From: Nymphaea colorata
Lineage: Eukaryota; Streptophyta; Magnoliopsida; Nymphaeales; Nymphaeaceae
NCBI RefSeq assembly: GCF_008831285.2
Contig: NC_045151.1
Span: forward strand, 8,864,071-8,928,070
Length of the DNA stretch: 64,000 bases
Direction of reading: 5' to 3'
A program made the position numbers and the translations under genes. Under the pieces are notes generated by a model. The model saw only the letters and a program-made list of their open reading frames with translations, had not been told where the DNA came from and did not search any database. This document shows, piece by piece, positions 1-13,700 of the stretch (its first letter is position 1; each line of letters starts with the position of its first letter).

Positions 1-1580
1 TTCGCTAGAGTGTGTTTTTACCTGATATGCATGTTTGTCTTGTATCCATTGTTTGATTCAAATAAATCGGAAATAGTTAGATTAGAGTTTGGTTGGTGAT
101 GAGCACATATTAAGTGACATTCAGGTCCCACGTTTAGAAACCTTTTGGTAATTGTGCCTAGGTTTGCGAACTTGCATGAATAAGTTGTTAGAATAAGAAA
201 CAGCACATTTTAGACTTATATCTTCTTAAAATTTAACCACAACCGAGAAAAATTGTGTGAAAAATTAAGTGGGAAAATGAATACGTGTATGTTTTGTTTC
301 AGTGAATTTAATGAGTAGTTATGCCTAAGTATTATATAAGGTGTGTAGATTCACCCGGAGAAATTTGACTAAGAAATGTTTGGATGCTTGCCTAGTCAGT
401 ACTTGAGGCCTAGGCCTACTTGGTTCATGTAAATTTGAAAGACAATTGGTTTGAGACCTACCAACCCAAATCTGGCTGCATAAACCATATAGAAAGATCA
501 AGAAGTATCAACATTTCACGTGATGAGATGAAAACAATATAAAGTATCCTTCATTCATAACCTTCTTGACTCAAGCAAGCAGCTCTGAGACATACTTTGT
601 GTCTAATGCTTTAAGACCAAGTGGTCTAAGATCCATTGGTTGAAACTTTGCTACAAAAGTCAGGTAGAAAGCTTAACGGATCCAGATGTTGCTCAAGGAA
701 AAAAAAAAGAAAAAAGAAAGAAATGTGCATGTATATGTAACGCAATTTTGGGCTTATACGTATAAGGATAATAATATTGTTTGACTCGCTTGTAAATAAA
801 GCAACATTACATCCTTCACAAATGTACTGCAAGTATCAGCATGAATCATACAATGAGACTTAGTATACTTCCATTTATACATTCCACTAGATCAGCCTTT
901 TCATTCTTGGAACATTGCTAGAGACCCTGGCAAGACCTCATGCTTCAATTAACCTTATTCCTTTTGGTCAAACTCGAACCCTAACTACTCACCCATGTCA
1001 ATACCCCTACAATTGCAAAGCAACATGACGATATGCAACAAGATGACTAGGAATATGCTCAAGCTTGGATGAGTCCATGTTGCTGCTCATGCCGAGATTG
1101 AAGCTGGAAGCACAGAATTTATCTTTGTTTACCAATGTATAGAACTAGATTAGAAGTTAATCCCTTGAAGTAGAGTAGCCAACGTATGGAAATTAAGACA
1201 AACAACCAACAAGGTCATGAATAAGCAGATACTAGCACAAAACTGATTGTACCTGTTAAATTTTTTATAAATGAGTTGAAAGGATTGCCAAACAGTCTCA
1301 AGCGTAGTGGCACAATCCATCAGGTGCAACTCTCTGCCCTCAAGCTTTACATAGAAAGTTTGGGCTTAATGGTAGTAACTGAATAGCTACCTTGCCAACC
1401 CCTTCTGTTCTCATATCTAGGCAAGTTTGTCTATCTAGTTAACTTAAACAAGCCGTTCTGTATATGTGTATTGATGAAGCATGAAATTTGAAAATTTTAT
1501 ATCATTGTTTTTCATTCATTTCATATAATTATAGGTTAAAGTCCTCATGTTCAAGTATATTTCACTTAAGTGGTTTTGCA
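1..1580. other. Intergenic DNA downstream of the NTM1 gene, no gene recognised
   Basis: AT-rich sequence with only short, unconvincing open frames. No conserved domain, RNA gene, LTR or inverted-repeat end is visible to me. Confidence 0.5.
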
Positions 1581-1994
1581 TGGAAATTGCAAAAATATAA
1601 AGTTCAACCAGGCAAGAACTAGTGAATTCACAGCAAAACCTAGTTGTCAATGCCTAAGATCCAGAACCTCAAGTTCAGGAAGCCTTTCATGCAAAATCCC
1701 CAGTTTCCTTGGGATTTGTGCCACTATTTTTAGAAAATCCCATAGTGCCCTGAAATCATAGTTTTCCCTCTTTCTAATAATCCTCTTGGAAATTGCAAAA
1801 ATATAAAGTTCAACCAGGCAAGAACTAGAGAATTCACAGCAAAACCTAGTTGTCAATGCCTAAGATCCAGAACCTCAAGTTCAGGAAGCCTTTCATGCAA
1901 AATCCCCAGTTTCCTTGGGATTTGTGCCACTATTTTTAGAAAATCCCATAGTGCCATGAAGTCATAGTTTTCCCTCTTTCTAATAATCCTCTTG
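1581..1994. repeat. Tandem duplication, 2 x ~206 bp
   Basis: The block beginning TGGAAATTGCAAAAATATAA at 1581 restarts at 1787 and runs to 1994. The two copies differ by only a few substitutions (for example AACTAGTG versus AACTAGAG), so the duplication is fairly young. On the minus strand each copy can be read as a short leucine-rich stretch (IPRKLGILHERLPELEVLDL), which resembles an LRR. The frame is not open beyond the unit, so it may be a decayed LRR-gene scrap or chance. Confidence 0.85.
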
Positions 1995-4131
1995 AGGTGC
2001 TACCCCTATCTCTCTCCTTTCTTCATTAAGGGCCATGTAACTTCCGCTTTCTTAATCTTAAGACATTTCGTAGGAAACAAGTGGAGCTTTGGGCGGCATC
2101 AAGGTGGTACTAGATTCTTCTTCAAAGCTCAGATTTGCAAAGAGACTGCATCAGTGTCTTCTTGTCAACCGATCCATTGGATATTATCTGGAGATATATT
2201 CCTTTTTCTCTTTCTTATAGTTAGCAATTGTTTGGTATTCAACATTTTTATTGTTCAAGATTATAAAAATATGATAGTTTACTGTTGTTTTAGTTAGCAC
2301 AGTGTAGCAGGACCAATTTTAGTGTTGTAGTTTAAGCTAGTTTACATCTGGATTCGATTTTACCATTATAATCTGAAGATAGGGCCATTCTTCCTAGACT
2401 AGCTTGATTAGCACAATTCGCTGCTTTCTGCTTGCCTATTGTTTACTAAATATGTGTGTTTGCTTTCATTTTCACGTGACTTCTGCTTGTATTGTTTTAC
2501 TAAATATTTTTGTGTACTTTTCTTTTCCAGGAGTTTCTTTAATGAATGTGTTAGGTTAGGCATATTTTGTTGTAAGTTTTAAGAATCTAATTTGTTTAAA
2601 GAGTTAGACTTGACCAGGGGCTGAAAACCTGTTTCTGCCAAGATTTATTGTACGTTCTCGGATTGATCCCAACCCTTCCCGTGCTCAAATAAATCTATCG
2701 TTTTTAGGGTGTCGTCAAAATTTTGTATAAAGTCTTGTTATTTGAAGCACTCTACTTACAGATGGATCTAACATGAGCCGATTTTTGTCAGATTTAATTC
2801 TGGATCTTGGAAGGTTTGTTTTACTTGTTTCTTAGATCTTTCTGTTCTCCATAGAGTATAAATTGTTAAAGAGTACTTTTTTACCTTAGGATTTGATTTC
2901 CTCGAAATTTTGATTTTTTTTAAATTTAATTTGTTTTAGGTGTTTAGTTTTGGTTTATGTCGGAACAGGTTCTATGTAGCATGTTTTTTAAATGTGGTTG
3001 GGCAAGTTTTAGTTAGAGATGGTTTTGTTCTTGTAGTATCTAAAAAACTTACTGAGTGTAGATTATAGGGAATATCAGCAGTCATTTTTGTTTGATTTGT
3101 TTCTACTTGGAACCGACCCATGATTTCTATTCAGAAAGAAGCAGAAAATGGTATTCCTTTTTGCTCGTTTAATAATTCCATCAGAAGCAAAGAGATTTTA
3201 TTGACTTATGGAATTGGGTTTTTTCATGGTTTTTTATGGCATAGATTAGGCTGTTTAAAGCAGAAATTAAGATTTATTTAGCAATCATTTCTTTAAATTT
3301 ATCAGTTCTAACTTCTTTCCATTCTTTCTTGACATATCATATTCCAGATGGGTTTTAGTAATTTTGAAGAGTCGATTCGATCTGTCATCCTACTTATCAA
3401 AAGTAGGCATTTTCTGCTTTTTATCTTGTTTCTGCTATAGTAAAGTAGAGTAAGCTCTACTGTCTTGTTCCACATGTGGTCAAACGAAGCACCTGTGTCT
3501 TCGGTCTTCCAGGCCAGTAGTTTATCTTTGTGACTTCGGCTTAGATAGGCAATGTTTTCTTATTTTTAGGTATAGCAAGTCATGTTTCTCAGTTAGAGTG
3601 AATTTTCCTAGTTAGATCAACGGTGTGTTAGTAAATCTAAGTTGGCATTTTCTGTCCCGAAAGGTCCTTGTTTGCCGTCTGCGGCATGCTGGTGAGCTAG
3701 GAGGAACCGTCGGTTCTTGGTGTGCGCTGCAATTGAGTTGGACATTACCAAAGTGTACTAGACTCGGTGTACAGCTTAACTTGGCCTGGAGGTTATATTA
3801 AAACATGAAAAACCGCTCTACATTTTTGTAGGATATTAGGTCATTTTATTTAATTGCTAAAGTTAAAATTATTTGTTGCTCTTACTTTTGCTTGCACCAT
3901 TGTAATAGAGTTGTTTGCATGTTTATTCAAATTTTGGTTTTACTTTATCGCAATAAAGAGTGCAATTTGTTTGAGATACAGTCTCTTTCGGTCAATTACC
4001 TAAACTCAAACCCAGAATTATCACCGTCAATTAAATATGATGCAAGATTGGACTTGCTTTTTATTCAAAATATTATTTTAGAATCTTTTTGCAAAAAGTT
4101 TAGTACCATTAATGGGTCGAACATCAACCTG
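1995..4131. other. Intergenic DNA, no gene recognised
   Basis: T-rich, non-coding in appearance, with no long open frame in any of six frames and no transposon ends I can identify. Confidence 0.45.
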
Positions 4132-4156
4132 GATAGATAGGTAGATAGATAGATAA
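4132..4156. repeat. GATA microsatellite
   Basis: Short imperfect GATA/GGTA run. A poly-A tract follows at about 4261-4277. Confidence 0.8.
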
Positions 4157-4601
4157 GCTGCTAGGTTAGAGTTCGTTACAGCATGACCTTGTGAAGGAGC
4201 GACCTTTGAGAACGCATTACCAAGAGAGTTTCACTGGAATGTAAAACCAAGTAGAAATGCAAAAAAAAAAAAAAAATCATGGTAATTATTTAAACAAAAC
4301 TCTTTTTCCTTATGGGCTGTCCGAGTTGAGTGACAGATGACAAGCCTACTATTGGATGTTCAACAGCTTTCATCAATCATTAAGATGTGCACTTTCTGTG
4401 TGGATTAGCTAAAAAATGAGAAAATGGGACAGCTGAATACCAGTTTGTTTACAATATATCTAAAGAAATGAAAATGTTTGCAAGAATATAAGCAGAGAAA
4501 ATCGATGCTGGTTAAATGAGCAGTCAATTTTCACCTCCAAGTTGCACAAGTACGATGCCATCCTGTCTCTCATACATGAAGCAAGAAAAGCCTTTGAAAA
4601 T

Positions 4602-4727
4602 TCATAACCTAATAACAGCAGGAGAATTGGTGTGCTTCTTCCTCTTCCCACGGTGGCCCCTCGGTTCCTCAGCTGCCAATGCATACATCCTCACAGGAAA
4701 TAACTCCTCTGGAAATCCCTTTTGTTC
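4602..4727 (-). CDS. NTM1: NTM1 exon 8 (residues 235-275 and stop)
   Basis: Acceptor TGAATGCAG, then [20 protein letters not shown], a basic tail and TGA at 4602-4604. The conserved [14 protein letters not shown] segment closes the methyltransferase fold. The 3' untranslated region probably extends to about 4450-4500. I cannot place the polyadenylation site. Confidence 0.92.
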   Translation of the reverse strand, partial: EQKGFPEELFPVRMYALAAEEPRGHRGKRKKHTNSPAVIRL

Positions 4728-7700
4728 CTGCATTCAAGAAAGTAAGATTGTCAGTTTTGTTTGCTTATTGTCCCACAAATAATTTCTTTTGCTCAAGTGC
4801 CATATAGCCCTTCTAGAAAGACCACGAGAATAATCAATTAGCATAGAAATGAGTCAACATGCATATATGTCGGTTAAAATTCCCTCAATTCATGGGAAAT
4901 TGAACATACAGGGGTCAGGATATGTGGACTTTAGAATGTCAAAGATCCATCAGTACCAAACGTATGACGGGGTTTGGAAGATGGAACGAAACAAATCCAT
5001 GTCAAGAGAGTAAATATCAACTTAGAGCTTTAAAAGAAACAATGCGATTTAGACCTTTGTCTTGTACAAATACAAATCAGCTTGCTTGAACAGTTGCTTG
5101 AAGTATGAATCAGATCTCGTGATACTCTTATCCTCCTTATCCAACACAAAACCTGTGAATTACATTGACCAAAGAAGTGACATAAAGGAACATAATAAAT
5201 ACATTCTTAAAGAAAAGAGAGAGAAGAAAATAAGCCAATCGTTCGTGAAAATAAGTAAAATGACTACAATAACATGCATTGCATCCCTTGTGCCCAAGTG
5301 ATCATGATGAACCATCAGTTGTACGCATATTAGTTACTTTATTCACTTCATTCATGGTAAAACTGTAAATGATAATTTGTCTTGAAGATGGTTCCAAATG
5401 TTAACTTTTTTATTTGTCATCAAAAGCTTTTTATAAATATCTCTTAAATTTGGCATAAGAGTAATTGGTATGGTACTTACCATGAATATACTCCAATTCC
5501 ACGCATATCTTTACATCTTGATGGACTACAATTTGGAATTTAGTGCCTTGACATACTAAACATTTCACATTTTATATCAGCTATTTGAGCACTTGACAAC
5601 TTATCACACAGAGCAGACTAGAGTCCATTGCTTTCCAGAACAAGCGTAGCTACACTTTACAACTTCACTCTATTCAGGTACTTTGTATACTTAACTCTGG
5701 ATCTGACATTGTCAAGAAAAAACATATATATTGCCCAAGGACTGATTATTTAACTCTACACATATAGTGTTAAGAAGTGAAGTCATATGGGTCTGGATCC
5801 AGATCCAGATGTAGATATTCAAGGTGTATTTGATGCTCTCTTACATTTGGGAGTCTTACTAATGGCAGTCTTGTAATATTGTTTTCTTATATGATGTATT
5901 TTAGTCCAAGAGTAATTATGTTTTATAAATATGAGATTTAGGGTTAGGAGGTGGTTCATTCTACCACCCTAGCCATTCAAGCACCCCTTCTTCTCCTTCA
6001 TTTCTGTTTCCAGCACGTGATCTGTCGTTGATCATCAATACATCTGATATTCTCAATTTTAATAAGCTATCATAGCACATAGCACAAAGAGATCCAGTGT
6101 GTTTCTCCATTCAAGAAATTGGCCCTATCTATACTGTTGAACTTTCTCTGGTCTTCTAGTCTTCTCCCTGTCCTTATTTCTGGGTTATCTTTTATTCTAG
6201 AGTTAACCTTTTTTCTTATAGTCTACCCGTCCTTATGTTTCTGCTGCCTCTTAGTCTTTATTCTCGGTACAATCTGACTCTGTCGCCAGTCTTTTTGGGT
6301 TCCCTATAAAAGGAAGTATATCATCATCCCTTGCATCTCTTGGTTCAGCATTATATTTCTGAGCTATTGCTATTTGACGTCACCTGCTATAGTTGTTTGA
6401 TGTTACCTTTATTTCTCCTTGTACAACCGTGTATTGCTTCTTTGTGGTTTGTCAACCAATTAGCAAAGGAAACTAAATAGCGAAAACCTATTGTTAGACG
6501 TTAAATTAGGCATCCTGGATCAGGGCAGATTGCAGCAGTTCTGCCCCTCTGTTTTCATCTGCTCATTCCCAAAAAAAAAGGGGAAAGAATTTTGGTATGT
6601 TGGCAACGCCTTTCACCAATATTGCTGATTGCTTGAGAGACTCCTCATTTTCTTTCTCTTTTCATAAACACCTCTTGTTTTCCTTTGTCTGTGACTTCTT
6701 GTTTTTCATTCCCATTATGGATTTTCCCCCGAATTCTGGTCCATCGGTAGCTTCCTAAATCAGCTTGTTATTGAAAAGCTCATCCATATTAATTTTTGTG
6801 ACAAATACTCTGGTTTATATGGAGTCAGGATCTCAATGACCATCTGGATGGTTCTGCTCCCACACCACTACATTTTAATGTGCAGGAAACCCAAGGACGA
6901 GAAGGGTGCCACATCTTCCAAATTCATGAAGAACCCAAAATATATTGTTTGAAGAAAGTGTGATCAATTTGTGATTGCCTATATCACATCCATGCTCTCT
7001 TAAGAGGTGTTAGCTACTCCCACAGATGACTACATAACAGCAGATCTATGGAAACACTTGACTCAGACTTATTCTCAAATTTCAAAGGCACAAATTTTGT
7101 TCTTGAAGGAGTTCCAGAATCAGAAGAAAGGTTCAACAACTGTGATGGAGTACATAGGCCATCTGAAAGGAATTACTGACCAGTTGGCTGTTATTGGTAG
7201 TTTGGTTTCCAACAAAGACATAGTGCAACAGCTCGTCAATGGTTTAGGACCTGATTTTGACATGCTTACTACTGCCCTGCGGTGTTTCCTTCAGCCTATG
7301 TCATATGGATGCTTCTAAATGGCAGCCACACCCTTGTCGACACTAGTGCTGGTGCTGGTGGTTCTCCAACACAGACATCCGGTTTTGTTAGCTGATTCAG
7401 GTCAAAGCTGACCATTTTAAATGTGCATATAACTAGACTATCTCTAATACAAAAAAAATGATATATAAATATAGATAAATAAGGCTACTAAATAGTTAAA
7501 TAACTATGTCACAAATGATTTATATACATATATATACACATATATATATCATCGCCGCACCCGTAACTAAATTTTTTTAAAAAAAAAATCGCAGCACCTA
7601 TGCCCATGTTTGCACCTGCACCACACACTCATGTGACAGAGCCCTTTGCTACCCACTCTTGAAGATCTTCAAGTGAAACTTCTTCAACATGACAGTACTA

Positions 7701-10700
7701 TGAAGCAGAAAGCAGAGGAAGAGGATTTCACCACCAATTCTCATTCAATGCTTGCTACAGAGGACTCCACAGGTTATGGATGAAAAAATGGAGGGAATCA
7801 AGGTAGGAGAGGCCGAGGTCGGTTTGGAAAAGGAGGGCATGGCATTCTCCCTTCACCTAGCATTCTAGGTAACTACAATGCAGGGAATGAGTGCCCACAT
7901 GGTTTCAATGTAATAAAAGGGCATATGTGAAGGCAGATTGTTGGTTCAACCCTCAAAACAAAGGAAAGGTGAATAAGAGAGAAAACAAATCAGTCAATGC
8001 TCAAGGCACAAAAGGGCTGCCTACAGAAGTGCTTCTTGTTGTCAGTCATGTCACAAATGACAGTCAAACAGAACAAGCAAGGGAGGTGGTATGTTGATTC
8101 TGGTGCTGCCACACATTACAAGTAATAAAGGTAAGTTGTCTCATTTATCTTCTTATTCTGAAAGAGGTAGCATAGAAATAGGAGATGGAGGTCACCACTC
8201 CATCACCCATGTTGGAAATGCACTCCTGTGTCTAAGTCTATACTCTCTTTGCCCAATGTTCTCCTTGCTCCCAAGGTAAAAAAAGAACGTTGTTTTTGTA
8301 CTAACTTATAGACAATGTGAATTCTTTTGTCGAATTTACCCCCCTCCTTTCTTTATGTTAAGGATCTTCAAATGAAGAAGAAGTTCGTTGAGGGGGAAAA
8401 ACAAGGAAACATGTACGTCTTCAAGGAGAAGCCTTCCATCCCAGTTCTTAAGTTGGAGCCACCTATGCACTCTACATTGTTGTCTTCATCCTCTGAGTCA
8501 TCCGCCAACCATGCTTGTTCGTTTGGGGCTTCTGAGTCTTCTTATTGTAATAAGCCAAATGTTTGGCATAGTCGTTTGGGTCATTGCAGTTGGGGTTTTA
8601 TTGAGAAATTTGTGAGCAATCATCTTATTCCCAAATCCAGTTTATCCTTCTTTTCGGAAAATAAAAGGTGTTCTGGTTGCAAACTTTTAAGAGCTATGTA
8701 TTTCCTTTCTATGTCATTAATAAAAGAGCTTCCAAACCATTTGAAATTGTATGTTCCGATGTTTGGGGGCTCAGCCCTATTTCTTCTTTATTTACAAGTC
8801 ATTATTATATGATTTTTATTGATTCCTATTCTTGATATATCTCGATATACTTCATGAAACATAAGTATGAAGTGTTTCCGATCTTTCAGCTTTCTATTCT
8901 ATGCTCAAAACAGTTTTCTTGTACAGTTGTGCATTTGCAATGTGATGAAAGAGGAAAGTATACATCAAAGGTTGTGCATTTGCAATGTGATGGTAGAGGA
9001 GAGCATACATCGAATCTGTGGCTATGATATAAATGATATCCTTTTCTATGTTAATATCATGCTTTCCCTTTTTCAAAAAAAGAAACACGATGTCTGTGGC
9101 TATCTATGTGACACGGATACGGCAATCTGGGTCACGTACCGGTGTCGACACTCCGACACACGGATCCCGACACTTGGACACGGCAGGATATGTTTTGGAT
9201 AGGGTCTGGGTTAGACCCGATCCGAACCACTTTCATAACCCGATTTTCTGTTTTAACCCTCGATTTCGTTTTACGCTTTACCCTCGACGGTCGACCTTTA
9301 CCCTCGACTCCTTGCGGCGACAGCAGAGTTCGGCAATGGCGGGCGATAGTGATGGTGACGAGCTCCGGCGATCGACGGCAACATCCGGTGGCATACGGCG
9401 GCAGCCAGCGACAGACAGGTAAGTTCTTTTTTTTTTCTTTTCGATATGATAAGTTAGGGTTTCATGCTTCATTTGGGTTTTTTTCGTTTGGGTTTTTCTT
9501 GCCGATTTGGGGATGTTTTCGTTTGAAGATTGGACGGTTAATCCGTCGATCTTGATCCTATTATTCAATGCTATGTGTGATATTTTCTTTTTTTGTTTGA
9601 TTTGGGGATTTTGCCGATTTGGGGATTTTGCCTTAATGCTTGTAAGGTGCCTGTTGCCAACAGTCACTAGAATGTGCCGGATGTTTCCTGCTCTCATTGA
9701 GGACTGTTTTACATTATCCAGAAATAAATCTGCATATTTATACTTTGTTGTATTGTTTTATTTCATGTTATGTTTGTTACTTTCTTTCCTATGACTTATG
9801 AGATTGTAAGAGTGAATTACTAATTTAATGTTTTTTTCATTTTATTATCATTTTTTATTTTTTAGAATATAATTATCGCTGTGTCCACGTATCCTAAAAT
9901 TTTGAAAATTGCCGTGTCCGCGTACCCGTATCCGTACCCGTACCCATGTGACATAGGTGGCTATGATATAAAGTTCCAATATTTATGTGCTTGTCTATAT
10001 AGTTAGAGAGAGAAAAAGAAAAACTGAGAGAGGGAAAGAGACAAACCACTTCGTGCAACATTCTCCTTCACAACAAAGAAACCCCCTGGCTTAAGGCCAA
10101 CCTGGAAAGACGAATAAAAGAAACCACTTAGATGCTGAAAAGAACTAAGCAGCATCAATAAAGAATAAGAATAAATCACCGAATCTAATTCTATACTATT
10201 AAAAAAACACGCATTCACAAGTCAAAAAGGGGGTTTCAAGCTTCTCCTTTCTGAACATTAATATTTTAAAGGATGAACATGGAGCTAGAGAAAAATTTAC
10301 ATATGAACACCTCTTTGGTAGAAACTCATATATGCCACATGAAATGCAAAATAATAATAATAATAAGTGCCATGGTGTGACAATTTTCAGGTCAAGTTGA
10401 ACTGCGGAATCGCAATCTCTTGCTATACCATCTTATATTTAATGTTTTTCCACTTAATGAATATATAAATTTGTATTGCTTCATTAACAGACAATCTGAG
10501 TGTTGGGTAGGCATATCAATGATCCAAAGGCAATCATTTTCGAAATGTAAACTGATAAATCATATTACTCCTTGATGAATCTGCAAAAGAGTTAAGACTG
10601 TACATTCGTTATCCAAGGATGTGCCCTGCACTACTGACTTTATTCATAAGAACTGCTGAACCACGGTAGCTGGTTATATTAATGATTTCCCAACATACAT

Positions 10701-13700
10701 AGTCTTGAGCGTAGAAAAGGCTTGGACATTAATACCATACATAAGCAACATGGATGACAAAAGAAGAAAGCCTTATTAACTAAAAAGACTTGTGAGACCA
10801 AACAATTAAGCCATCAAACTATATACAGAAAACCATTAAAGAAAAGATAGGGTAATGTACGTCTTGGAATATATGAGGCCTAGATTGTTGAATTGGACAA
10901 ATCTACTGGGCACAGCATTTGTTACAAGACAAACAAAAAAAGAAATACTCAAATTTGACTTGTATGCCTGCAACTCATTACAGTGGGCATTACTTAATAA
11001 TGGTCGCTGCAAGAAAAAGGAGATGGAGATCTCTAATTATGGCATAGGAGCAGCAACAATACAAACAGGAGGGGGAGGCTCAAAAGTAGGCTCCTGAACT
11101 CAGTAGATGGTTACTTGTCCAGCTTCTTATCAGTACCACGAACTTTGGTGAAATGATCCTAATCTTGAGTAGATTCCTCGTTCCTCCTAAGGAGCAAGCA
11201 ACTGTTTGTTTTACTACTTGTAGTTAAGCCAGAGCGTGACACTGAGCTAGGTGCTCTTCAGAAATCTTACCAAGCCTACGAATTTAGCAGGATCATGTTG
11301 GGGAATGTAAAAAGTTGTCCTTTGTTCAGATATTCTTAGTTTTAAATTTTCCTTTTGCCAATTTCTGACCCTTATGCATAGACACTGTACAGGCACACAA
11401 GTGAGGTTGCATTTGGAGACTCTTCACTTAATGGTAGAGTTTGGAAGCAGTGGATTTGGCCAGAATCTGCCATCACCCCTCTGCACTTGTGCTGTCTGTC
11501 AGGTACGCGGTATTGATTATGAGCTGATCCTATCCAAAGATCTGCTCATGTTTTAGCTCCCTACAGTGAAATTACTATTGCTCCTCTAGAAGTTCATTTG
11601 ATTTCCAGTCTTCCAGTTGATGGCCCCCTTTTTATCATACCTCCAATATTTTTGCCATGATATCCAGTGATGGTTCAGCATTGCCTGGTTTGATTTCCTT
11701 TACTTCAAGCATCCAGCATACCTTATTAGATGTAATTCAAGGAGCATTCAAGCTTATAATGGCCTGTTTGGCTGCTTCGTGTCATTATGAAAGGCATGAC
11801 AGATTGACTGGGAAATGACATGATCACCAGTGGGTTCATTTCTTTGAGGACCCCATGTTATAATTGGTACCACATCACATGGATGTGTGGTGTGGTGCGA
11901 ATGAGAATGTTTGTGCGACAAGGACATATATATTGTCCACAAACAACAAAATTAACAATTAGCAAGCTATGATTCTATAAATGATTGAATAAAAAAGGAA
12001 GCAAATTGCATGTTGCCACACCCAAGCTGCACCAAGCCACACCCCAGATGTGTTGTATGGACACTTCAAAAAATAGGAAGTGTCTGTATTGGGCCATGTC
12101 TGACACCGACACTTGTAGACACTTCTGAGATACTACATTTAGGACTATGATACTGCCCTGCAGGCACATCACTTTTTTCTTTTTTCCCTCTTTCCAGCCG
12201 CCTCCCCTTTTTTCCCTCTCACTTCCCTTTTCCTTTTTTTTCCGCTCTCATTTCCCACCTCTTCTTTTTAGGTCACACCTCTCTCTCTCTCTCTCTCTCT
12301 CTCTCTATTGTTGTCCTTTAAAAAGAAGACAGGTTTACAAGTATGTTATCTCTCTCTCTCTCTCTCTCCACCCATTGTCATCCTTCAAAAAGGATGACAG
12401 GGTTCTATTGTCCTTTTAAAAAAAAGATCAGGAATCATCTTTTAAAAATAATTTTTTTTATTATCTACTTAATCAAATTTCTAATTCGACTAAAGTAACC
12501 TTACTATAAAAAAATTTACAAATGTAAACAAATAAAGCTATTAAACAGTTAAAATTAATTAATTATTTAACAGTTTTTAAATCAGTATTTTGCCATTTTT
12601 TGCTTGTAAAATTTGTTATTTGTCTATAATGTATGTATGTTCCCAGTGTCTAATGTTTTAAGGTCTGTTGTGTCCGATACTCATACCCATGTTCGACACT
12701 AACACCCATGTTCGTGTTACTAGAATTGATGCTCAAAAGTCGCCGCTCATATTTATTATGGATTAAATTAGTTTGTAGATGACCTCGTGAATGACTTTCT
12801 CTAGTGTGCCATCATTGTTCATGTAATTGTTCCTCTCATTTTCTTCAAATTTGCCCTTGGACTTATATTTTTGCTGCAAATTTTTTTACTTCATATGCAT
12901 AATGCCTATAGACATGGATCCCTTTACGCCCTACCTAGCCAGTGTTGTATGCCTCAAGGCATGTTTCCAAAAAAATGCCTCGAAGCCAAGGTATGAGGCG
13001 CAGCCCACACTGAAGCATGCACCTCACCTACAGTGGCAAGCCATGGCTGATGCTCTCTCTCTCTCTCTTGGTAGGTATTATCGACTTGGTAGGTATTATC
13101 GATTGAGGGCAGGGCCAACCATGCCCCTTATCTCTATCTCTCTGTCTGCTGCCTGTTTCTTTTTGTCACTACAAAAATGCAGGTATGAAGTGAAGACATT
13201 GACAGCTTTCAGCATATTTTTTGAGCACTAGTACAACTCATTGCCTAGTTCAAATGCTTGAGGATATCGCCATGATACATTTGCACCCAATGTTGTAAAA
13301 CGCGTATCGTAAGCCGTATCGGTCGGGCTTTAAGATACGCCGTATCGTAACGTATCGTAACCATATCGTAAATTTTTTAAAAAAATTATTAATAAATCAG
13401 AAAAAATTTAAAAAAAATCGGAAAATTCATAAAAAAATCAGAAAAAATTAAAAATAATAAATTGTTCATAGAAAACATGTTTGAGATAATGATAGACTTA
13501 TTATTGCTATAAACTTATGTGTTCATCATTCATAAACATCAAAATTCATAACAATAATACAATATCATTCAACAAAGCATAAGGCCATAAGCCATAAAGT
13601 GATAAAGTCATAAATGATAAAACATTCAATCAAGTGTTCAACAACCATAGATTCATAACTCTTAAGTTTTTGATACATATAAAATGAAAGCACTCTTGAC

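Larger units (their letters stand above)
6718..9015 (+). pseudogene. Copia E gag-pol remnant
   Basis: Starts at ATG 6718 ([13 protein letters not shown]) and is broken by many stops and frameshifts. Gag UBN2 domain at 7007-7290 ([17 protein letters not shown]) resumes after MITE R3 as [17 protein letters not shown] near 7660. A glycine/arginine-rich [14 protein letters not shown] leads to a degraded zinc knuckle at about 7897-7941 ([13 protein letters not shown], first Cys and the GH pair lost). Protease trace VDSGAATH lies near 8092-8115, gag-pre-integrase ([13 protein letters not shown]) at 8560-8700, and integrase start ([15 protein letters not shown]) at 8815-8925. Not functional. Confidence 0.75.
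5775..9095 (+). mobile_element. Copia E, decayed Ty1/copia element in NTM1 intron 6
   Basis: Recognisable from its gag and front pol: a UBN2-type gag, a zinc-knuckle remnant, a gag-pre-integrase block and an integrase start. RT and RNase H are absent. The left edge is uncertain. A stretch from TGTTAAGAAG (about 5771) with a TATA-like CTATAAAAGG at about 6304 may be its 5' LTR, followed by a weak primer-binding-like TGGATCAGGGC near 6514. Interrupted by MITE R3 (7296-7641) and by R1a (9104-9956). Same family as copia F, judged from the shared knuckle context [11 protein letters not shown]. Confidence 0.6.

Noticed and set aside
12147-12419. Serine/leucine-rich protein
   Set aside because: Arises from CT microsatellites; no conserved motif.
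13225-13286. hAT-3 as a separate short gene
   Set aside because: The reading continues across the nested insertions at 17409, so it is one split remnant.
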